From Roseibacillus sp. (GTDB lineage: Bacteria > Verrucomicrobiota > Verrucomicrobiae > Verrucomicrobiales > Akkermansiaceae), in assembly GCA_002723015.1 (NCBI GenBank), contig PBNG01000103.1, positions 1-12,323 of the forward strand: DNA of 12,323 bases, read 5' to 3'. Positions 7,825 to 12,323 of this stretch are shown here, piece by piece (positions within the stretch are counted from its first letter, which is position 1; each line of letters starts with the position of its first letter). A program made the translations under genes and the position numbers. The notes beneath the pieces were generated by a model. It was not told the origin of the DNA and made no database searches. It saw only the letters and a program-made list of their open reading frames with translations.

Positions 7825-9231
7825 ATGCCCATGAAAGAAACCTTCAACGATCGACGCAGCTTTGTCCGTTCCTTCGTGGCGGGCTCGGCGCTCATGCCGG
7901 GACTGCTGCAGGAACTGGCCGCAGCAGAGGGGGGAGGGGCTGATCCCCTGGCCCCGAGGCAGGGGCATTATCCGGCCAAGGCCAAGCGGGTAATCTTTCT
8001 CTTCATGACAGGTGGGGTCTCCCATGTGGATACCTTTGATCCTAAGCCCAGGCTCAAGGCGGACGTGGGCAAGGAAGTTAAGGCCGACCATCCCGAGATC
8101 CAGGACCGCCCCGGCTATGAGCGCATTTTCCTCAAGGCTCCCCAGTGGGAGTTTTCTCCCTACGGGCGATGTGGAACGGAAGTGAGTTCACTTTTTCCGG
8201 AGGTGGGAACCTGCGTTGATGATATTGCCCTGATCCGGTCGATGCACACCGATCATTCGAACCATTATAATGCCACCCTGGGCATGCATACCGGTTCCTT
8301 TGCCTTTGCAAGGCCGAGCATCGGGTCGTGGGTCAGCTATGGGCTGGGCACGCTTAATCAGAACCTGCCGTCCTTCATTACCATTGCGCCCCGGCAGACC
8401 TATGCGGGCACGCAGGTTTACGCGAGTGACTTCCTTCCCGGTGCGCACCAGGGCACGCTGGTGGTGCCGGGGCCACAGCCCATTGCCAACGTAAAGCCGC
8501 GGGTTGGAATGTCGCGCCAGGAACTGGAGCTTGCCGCATTGCATCGCCTGAACCGTCAACATCTTGCCCGCCGCAGCGGTCACGCCCTCGCGGAGGCCCG
8601 CATCAAGAGTTTCGAGACCGCCTTTGGCATGCAGATGGCTGCGCCGGAAGCCTTTGACCTCTCGGGAGAGAGCGATGCGACTCACGAGCTCTATGGACTG
8701 GAGCGGGGAAGCACGGAAGGGTTCGCCTGGCAGTGTCTCGCAGCGCGGCGTCTCGTCGAGCGCGGGGTGCGGTTCGTGGAGTTGATCGATACCGGGTCGA
8801 GCGGGAACTGGGATTCCCACGGCAACATGATGGACCATGTCAAGCTGGCGAAGAACGTGGACCAGCCGATTGCGGGGCTCTTGAAGGATCTCAAGGCACG
8901 TGGATTGCTGGAGGACACCCTCGTGGTCTGGACCACTGAATTTGGGCGTACACCCTTCAACAACAAGGCCGACGCCACGGGACGCGAACATCACAACTGG
9001 GCCTTCAGTTCCTGGCTGGCCGGGGCCGGGGTAAAGCCCGGCATCGTCCATGGAGCAACGGACGAGTATGGCATGAAACCCATCGAGGACCCGGTTCATG
9101 TGCATGACTTTCATGCCACGATCCTGCACCTCATGGGCCTCGATCACGAGAAGCTGACCTATCGGCATTCCGGCCGGGATTACCGGTTGACCGATGTTTA
9201 CGGGGAGGTGGTGGATGGGGTGCTGGCCTGA
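7825..9231 (+). CDS. DUF1501 protein (alkaline-phosphatase/sulfatase-like fold), Tat signal
   Basis: This is a 468-residue protein in the usual DUF1501 size range. The frame is open back to about 7615, but that part overlaps the DUF1553 gene and is only a shadow. I place the start at the ATG at 7825, 4 nt after the upstream stop; the ATG at 7831 is nearly as good. There is no clear SD, so coupling to the upstream gene is likely. The N-terminus has a twin-arginine-like signal (DRRSFVR at 9-15, then a hydrophobic stretch). Signature motifs in order are FLFMTGGVSHVDTFDPKP near 58-75, HTGSFAFARPSIGSWVSYG near 155, GVRFVELIDTG, WDSHGN, WTTEFGRTP at 369-377, GREHHNW near 387 and DFHATILHLMGLD near 437. 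The conserved Asp/His residues suggest an alkaline-phosphatase-superfamily metal site, but no activity can be assigned. It is the last gene of the three-gene operon. Confidence 0.9.
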   Translation: MPMKETFNDRRSFVRSFVAGSALMPGLLQELAAAEGGGADPLAPRQGHYPAKAKRVIFLFMTGGVSHVDTFDPKPRLKADVGKEVKADHPEIQDRPGYERIFLKAPQWEFSPYGRCGTEVSSLFPEVGTCVDDIALIRSMHTDHSNHYNATLGMHTGSFAFARPSIGSWVSYGLGTLNQNLPSFITIAPRQTYAGTQVYASDFLPGAHQGTLVVPGPQPIANVKPRVGMSRQELELAALHRLNRQHLARRSGHALAEARIKSFETAFGMQMAAPEAFDLSGESDATHELYGLERGSTEGFAWQCLAARRLVERGVRFVELIDTGSSGNWDSHGNMMDHVKLAKNVDQPIAGLLKDLKARGLLEDTLVVWTTEFGRTPFNNKADATGREHHNWAFSSWLAGAGVKPGIVHGATDEYGMKPIEDPVHVHDFHATILHLMGLDHEKLTYRHSGRDYRLTDVYGEVVDGVLA

Positions 9232-9241
9232 GTCAGCACGA

Positions 9242-9777
9242 TCAATCCCGCCAGTAGGTTGATTCCTTCCCGACCTGGTAGGCGATATCCATCTCCGGGG
9301 TTTCGATCCTCACTCCGCCGCGGTGGAGTGAGTTCACCCCCGCGATGACCATTCCGGAAGTGAGGAGGGTGCGTTCGGCAGGGTAGGGAACCTTTCCGGT
9401 CAGCACGCAGTCCTCGATATGGCGGCAGAGGGGATGAAAGAAGTCGGCGGTAGAGGACCCATGGGTGGGCATGGGAAGGTACATCTGGGTGGAAATAATT
9501 TCATTGTTGTCGGCCCGCAGTCCGGCGTAGGTGAAGTCCCGGATGTTGACCAGGAGCATGGTGGTCCGGAATCCATCGAGATGCTCGATGAGATAGCCGG
9601 TGGCATTCGCGAATTGCTCGCGGATCCACTTGAATTCGATGCGGCCGGAGTAGTAGCCGGTTTCCACCGGCAGATTGTGGCTCCGGGTGAGGGCGGAGCG
9701 GATGAGGCGGCGGGTCTAATGCGCTTTGGGTTCCACAGCATCTGGTAGTGGGTGTTGGCTATGATGCCGGGAAGTCT
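9242..9777 (-). pseudogene. Frameshifted, 5'-truncated remnant of a PVC exported-type enzyme gene
   Basis: On the minus strand a frame ending at TGA 9242-9244 encodes a conserved-looking C-terminal part: LPVETGYYSGRIEFKW, ATGYLIEHLDGFRTTMLL, PYPAERTLLTSG and RIETPEMDIAY. It resembles the tail of uncharacterised oxidoreductase-like PVC proteins (PYPVERTLLTTG ... RIxTPxL), recalled from memory. This frame reads TRRLIRSALTRSHNLPVETG upstream of the GTG at 9667 and hits a TAG at 9716-9718. The -1-shifted frame then continues sensibly upstream as LPGIIANTHYQMLWNPKRI (about 9774-9718) before a TAA at 9820-9822. One lost base near 9712-9721 would join the two. The N-terminal half is missing. No start with an SD is visible. 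A sequencing error could explain the frameshift but not the missing 5' part. Confidence 0.6.
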
Positions 9778-9831
9778 TTTGTGTTTAACGGGTTGCCGAA
9801 AAGTTCTTGGTGAAAGGCCTTATTTTTAAGG

Positions 9832-9872
9832 GGGAGCACGCGAATTTTTTCCACCTTTTTTCGTGCGCTCCT
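9832..9872. promoter_or_regulatory. Inverted repeat and conserved leader upstream of the second repeat-protein gene
   Basis: The segment 9832-9844 can pair with 9860-9872: 13 positions, one A-C mismatch and two G-U pairs, around a 15-nt T/C-rich loop. It ends 26 nt before the GTG at 9899. Its right arm overlaps GTGCGCTCC (9863-9871), which aligns with GTTCGTTCC upstream of the first copy; CGTAAG follows at 9885-9890. This could be an operator, a leader RNA hairpin or part of the promoter. Confidence 0.45.
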
Positions 9873-9898
9873 ATCCCTTAGCAACGTAAGAGATCTGT

Positions 9899-10972
9899 GT
9901 GACAAGAAAATCAACAATAAATAAATATTGTTGTTGGGCGGCCGTTGTAGCCGTGGCCTTTACTGGGGGACTCGCACTGGAGCGGCAAAGGCTTGGAGAA
10001 AAATATGGAGGGGTCATGAAATCTGATCGGGTCAAGACCTTCCGGAAGGCGACAGGCTACGCTTCTGGAGGGATTCGGGGAGGCAAGGCTGGGACGTTGA
10101 AATCGTCACGCTCCTCGAGTTGGGAAGACCCATGGCCCCGGGGGTTTAGCGAGGCCGAGATCGAAGCGGTCGCGGTAGAAGCCTTTCAAAGTCCCAATCC
10201 CCTCGTCCGGCGAAGGGCTTTTGACCAGTTGCTGGGGAGCCTGACAGCAGGGAACGCCCAGTATATGCTGGGACACTTGAAGGAAAATAGTGTCCGAGGG
10301 GATCAGTGGCGGGATTTCCACTATTTATGGGGAATGCTTGATGGAAAGGCCGCAGTTGAGCATGCGTCGGAGTCAGAAGAGAATGATCTGTCCCACGCCT
10401 TGGCGGGTTGGGCCTCCAAATATCCAGATGAGGCGATTGCACACCTTAACGCCACTGCAGATGAGGACATGGGCTCTTTTCGCTACCGGCAGAAGGTGAT
10501 GGTTAACGGTATGGCCAATAATGATCCTGCCCGGGCAACTCAATATGTCCTGCAGCTAGCTGATGAGGGTGATGAGCGAGCCAGTCAGCTCTTCGAAGTA
10601 GTGACAAGCGCAGTTCTTTCGAATTGCGATGTTGATGAAGCAGCGACGTGGTTGGACTCTACCTATGGGGAGTGGGCGGACCGGGATCCGGAGGGTGCTG
10701 GCGAGCGGATCAGCTCGATGCCTCGCTCTCCCCAGCGGGATGCTGCTATTAGTGGGTATGCTCGTCAGATTTCTTATAGCGATCCGGGAAAAGCGATCGA
10801 GTGGGCCAACAGCATTGCGGAGGAGGCTAAACGAGTTGAGGCCCTCACTCATGCAGGCCAGCATCTTGCCCGGCGGGACAGGGCAGCCGCAGAGGCTTGG
10901 GTCATCTCGAGCGGGCTTCCCGACGAGGCCCAAAGAGCGGTGCTTAATCCCTCGCAGATGCAACGGCGGTGA
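9899..10972 (+). CDS. Shortened paralogue of the 32-residue-repeat membrane-anchored protein
   Basis: This is a 357-residue paralogue of the protein at 3855-5177. It starts with GTG, and the first residues (RKS, then CWAAV and a hydrophobic anchor to about residue 27) align with the first copy. The middle region keeps NPLVRRRAFDQLL, HLKEN, QWRDFHYLWG and LDGKAAV. The repeat region starts at residue 244 but has one abnormal 19-residue unit (DVDEAATW-LDST joined to YGEWADR) followed by three regular units (263-294, 295-326, 327-357). Relative to the first copy, 77 residues are missing: two whole units plus 13 residues. The last units are the most similar, for example SPQRDAAISG and DRAAAEAW. 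Unlike the first copy it has no DUF1553/DUF1501 partner downstream and no strong SD (only AAGAG, 9888-9892). Synonymous divergence is extensive, so the duplication is not recent. The frame is intact, so the gene is probably functional. Confidence 0.85.
   Translation: MTRKSTINKYCCWAAVVAVAFTGGLALERQRLGEKYGGVMKSDRVKTFRKATGYASGGIRGGKAGTLKSSRSSSWEDPWPRGFSEAEIEAVAVEAFQSPNPLVRRRAFDQLLGSLTAGNAQYMLGHLKENSVRGDQWRDFHYLWGMLDGKAAVEHASESEENDLSHALAGWASKYPDEAIAHLNATADEDMGSFRYRQKVMVNGMANNDPARATQYVLQLADEGDERASQLFEVVTSAVLSNCDVDEAATWLDSTYGEWADRDPEGAGERISSMPRSPQRDAAISGYARQISYSDPGKAIEWANSIAEEAKRVEALTHAGQHLARRDRAAAEAWVISSGLPDEAQRAVLNPSQMQRR
10628..10969 (+). repeat. Contracted 32-residue repeat array (one 19-residue unit plus three regular units)
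   Basis: The units begin at 10628 (19 codons), 10685, 10781 and 10877 (31 codons). The last three keep the 96-nt register and match units 4-6 of the first copy. The first combines the start of unit 1 with the end of unit 3 of the other copy, so units 2 and most of 1 and 3 are absent. Confidence 0.8.
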
Positions 10973-11238
10973 TCAGTATAGGGGAGAAAAAATGTACTCT
11001 GTTCGAGTTTTTCATCCCTGACGATTTTCTCATACTCTATGGGAAATTCCGGCTCCTGATCGCCGGGTAGGCAACAAGACTCCCGGGCGGTAGTCGCCAG
11101 TTAATGATCCCTATATCCGAGAAAAGTCTATTGGCGCAACTCGCAGAAAATTTGTAAGAGGAACTCCGCGACGCTAGCGAGGCTGAAAACCTTTGGGTGG
11201 CTTCGCTATTCAATCTTGCGGGTGTCAGGCAGATTTTC

Positions 11239-11273
11239 ACTTCGCGGGATGAATTTCGATGCGAAGTTCCCGC
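11239..11273. repeat. Overlapping, mutually exclusive inverted repeats
   Basis: ACTTCGC (11239-11245) pairs perfectly with GCGAAGT (11261-11267). GCGGGA (11244-11249) pairs perfectly with TCCCGC (11268-11273). AATTTCG (11252-11258) pairs with CGAAGTT (11262-11268) with one G-U pair and a 3-nt loop. The three stems share arms and cannot all form at once. Confidence 0.5.
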
Positions 11274-11494
11274 TGCAACGTCTTTGAAGGGCTTTCCGTG
11301 GTAATCTATTTTTCATACTGGCTCTCCCGCCTCCGGCGGCCGGGAAGGGAGTTCGGGAAAAGGCCCAGGTTCGCAGTTAGAAAGTCAACGCGGCCTCATC
11401 GGCACTACGAGGTCATTCGGATCTTACCTCTACAGGATTAGATCGGCTTTGCTCTCCCATCAGGGTAAAATATTCCTTGTCGACCTGCTTGTGC

Positions 11495-11508
11495 GTTTCA
11501 CTAGAAAC
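11495..11508. promoter_or_regulatory. Palindrome GTTTC-N4-GAAAC upstream of the oxidoreductase gene
   Basis: A perfect 5-bp inverted repeat with a 4-nt centre lies 57 nt before the ATG at 11566. A TAAAAT (11466-11471), 23 nt upstream, is a possible -10 box, but no -35 at normal spacing is clear. It could be an operator half-site pair or chance. Confidence 0.3.
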
Positions 11509-11565
11509 CGAGGAAAGTGATCAGCGCTGCCAGCCACAACAAACAGCAACCTACCACCCCAACCA

Positions 11566-12323
11566 ATGAAATTGAATAATCCGAATCGCAGAACATTTCT
11601 TGGAGGAGCCTCTGCAACCGTCGCTGGGCTGGGAACCCACACGAGTGCTCGTGGTCAGGAGGGGTCCGCTAATGACAAGCTGGTGGTCGCGGTGATGGGA
11701 ATGGGTCGGGGTGGTGCGCTCGCTCAGAGCTTTCACGGGTTACCCAATGTTGAAGTTTCCATGGTATGCGATGTCGACAGGAAGCGTTCTGATTCTGCCG
11801 CGAAGAGCCTCGGACCGAAGGTCCAGTCGGTGACTGATTTCAGGCGCATCCTCGACAGGCCTGATATCGATATCCTGGTCATTGCGACCTGCAACCACTG
11901 GCATGCCCCTGCTGCGATTCTGGGGTGTGCGGCTGGCAAGCATATTTATGTGGAGAAGCCCTGTTCCCATAATCCCCATGAAGGAGAGCTGCTGATGCAG
12001 GCGTCCCGGAAGCATGAGCGTCTTGTCCAGCATGGAACTCAGCGCCGATCCTGGCCCAAGATTGTGGAGGGAATTCGCAGGCTCCGGGAAGAAAAGGTGA
12101 TTGGCCGTGTTTACCGTGCGGACTGTTTTTACACTAATCGCCGGGGTTCAATCGGGAAGGGAAAGGCGGCAGCTCCGCCAGCCCATCTCGATTATGATCT
12201 CTGGCAGGGGCCTGCCCCTCGGCGTCCTTACCGGGACAATATCCTGCATTACAACTGGCATTGGCTCTGGCACTGGGGCAACGGAGAGCTGGGGAACAAC
12301 GGGGTGCATTTTCTTGATGTGGC
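11566..12323 (+). CDS. Tat-exported Gfo/Idh/MocA family oxidoreductase (3' end outside window)
   Basis: The first 252 codons of an NAD(P)-dependent oxidoreductase are present; the frame is open at the window edge. The N-terminus is a twin-arginine signal (NRRTFLGG at 7-14, then a short hydrophobic segment to ARG near 30). The Rossmann fold follows, with [10 protein letters not shown] (glycine motif GMGRGG at 45-50), VCDVD at 67-71, and the family motif VEKPCSHN with E130-K131-P132, whose lysine is catalytic in the family. CNHWHAPA at 109-116 and [23 protein letters not shown] near the window end are typical of periplasmic PVC members. No strong SD precedes the ATG. The preceding gene ends about 590 nt upstream, so it probably has its own promoter. 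Known relatives oxidise sugars or glycosides at C3, so a link to the DUF1080 protein at 3004-3705 is plausible but unproven. About 190 residues are missing, judging from usual family lengths. Confidence 0.93.
   Translation, partial: MKLNNPNRRTFLGGASATVAGLGTHTSARGQEGSANDKLVVAVMGMGRGGALAQSFHGLPNVEVSMVCDVDRKRSDSAAKSLGPKVQSVTDFRRILDRPDIDILVIATCNHWHAPAAILGCAAGKHIYVEKPCSHNPHEGELLMQASRKHERLVQHGTQRRSWPKIVEGIRRLREEKVIGRVYRADCFYTNRRGSIGKGKAAAPPAHLDYDLWQGPAPRRPYRDNILHYNWHWLWHWGNGELGNNGVHFLDV

Larger units (their letters stand above)
10973..11565. other. 593-nt region with no convincing gene
   Basis: Open frames here are 60-68 codons at most, on both strands, with no recognisable motif, signal peptide or SD. 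A plus-strand stretch from ATG 11104 to TAA 11302, broken by TAA at 11155, has a plausible composition (ENLWVASLFNLAGVRQIF) and could be a gene remnant, but I cannot identify it. The region holds clustered inverted repeats at 11239-11273 and a short palindrome at 11495-11508. It presumably contains the 3' end of the repeat-protein transcript and the promoter of the oxidoreductase gene. Confidence 0.55.

Noticed and set aside
5364..7895. An 843-codon open frame on the minus strand opposite the DUF1549-DUF1553 gene
   Set aside because: It is fully antisense to a gene with unmistakable family motifs, has no signal peptide, SD or recognisable domain, and is rich in the Arg/Pro/Gly expected from GC-rich antisense sequence.
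8188..9168. A 326-codon minus-strand open frame opposite the DUF1501 gene
   Set aside because: Same reasoning: the plus strand carries conserved DUF1501 motifs throughout, and the antisense product has no recognisable features.
9400..9741. A 113-codon minus-strand frame as a separate gene
   Set aside because: Only its first dozen residues look like real coding sequence; the rest is a Pro/Ser-rich shadow of the neighbouring frame. I treat it as part of the frameshifted remnant.
10996..11012. ACTC-N5-GAGT followed by TTTT as an intrinsic terminator of the orphan repeat gene
   Set aside because: A 4-bp stem with a 4-nt T-run is too weak to separate from chance.
11037..11240. A 67-codon minus-strand open frame
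   Set aside because: No motif, signal peptide, SD or sensible neighbour; serine/arginine-rich shadow-like composition.
11104..11304. A possible short protein (interrupted by TAA 11155) in the empty stretch
   Set aside because: The composition is plausible but there is an internal stop, no SD and no family I recognise; an overlapping minus-strand frame of similar length shows this can occur by chance.

Overview
The window looks like a chromosomal segment of a PVC-superphylum bacterium, most likely a Verrucomicrobiota (Verrucomicrobiales-like) member. The evidence is the protein repertoire: a PA14/DUF6797/beta-propeller protein, a DUF1080 (3-keto-disaccharide hydrolase family) protein, a DUF1549-DUF1553 'planctomycete cytochrome' protein, a DUF1501 protein and a Tat-exported Gfo/Idh/MocA oxidoreductase. 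Almost every gene product carries an export signal or membrane anchor, so this is an envelope or periplasm-directed region, probably linked to glycan or glycoside breakdown. No mobile element, tRNA, rRNA or CRISPR array was found.

Layout. (1) 1-2905, plus strand: the last 46 codons of a gene that resembles the tail of a PVC c-type cytochrome overlap (ATGA) the start of a 921-residue PA14/DUF6797/propeller protein. (2) 3004-3705, minus strand: a secreted DUF1080 protein, convergent with the first unit. (3) 3855-9231, plus strand: a tight three-gene operon of a membrane-anchored protein ending in six tandem 32-residue helical repeats, a DUF1549-DUF1553 protein and a DUF1501 protein (gaps of 6 and about 4 nt). 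(4) 9242-about 9777, minus strand: a frameshifted, 5'-truncated gene remnant. (5) 9899-10972, plus strand: a second, shorter copy of the repeat protein, without DUF1553/DUF1501 partners. (6) 10973-11565: about 590 nt with no convincing gene but several inverted repeats. (7) 11566-12323, plus strand: the first 252 codons of a Gfo/Idh/MocA oxidoreductase that runs off the window.

The most interesting element is the repeat-protein pair. The two paralogues share a GTG start, an N-terminal membrane anchor, a conserved middle region, an exact 32-residue repeat register and a conserved upstream leader (T-run, GTKCGYTCC, 13 nt, CGTAAG, GTG). One copy heads a translationally coupled cassette with DUF1549-DUF1553 and DUF1501. 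The other is an orphan that lacks 77 residues (two repeat units plus 13 residues) and sits between a pseudogene and a long non-coding stretch. This suggests an undescribed cassette in which the repeat protein is a structural or adaptor partner of the DUF1553/DUF1501 pair. The cassette is seen directly. Its function is inference.
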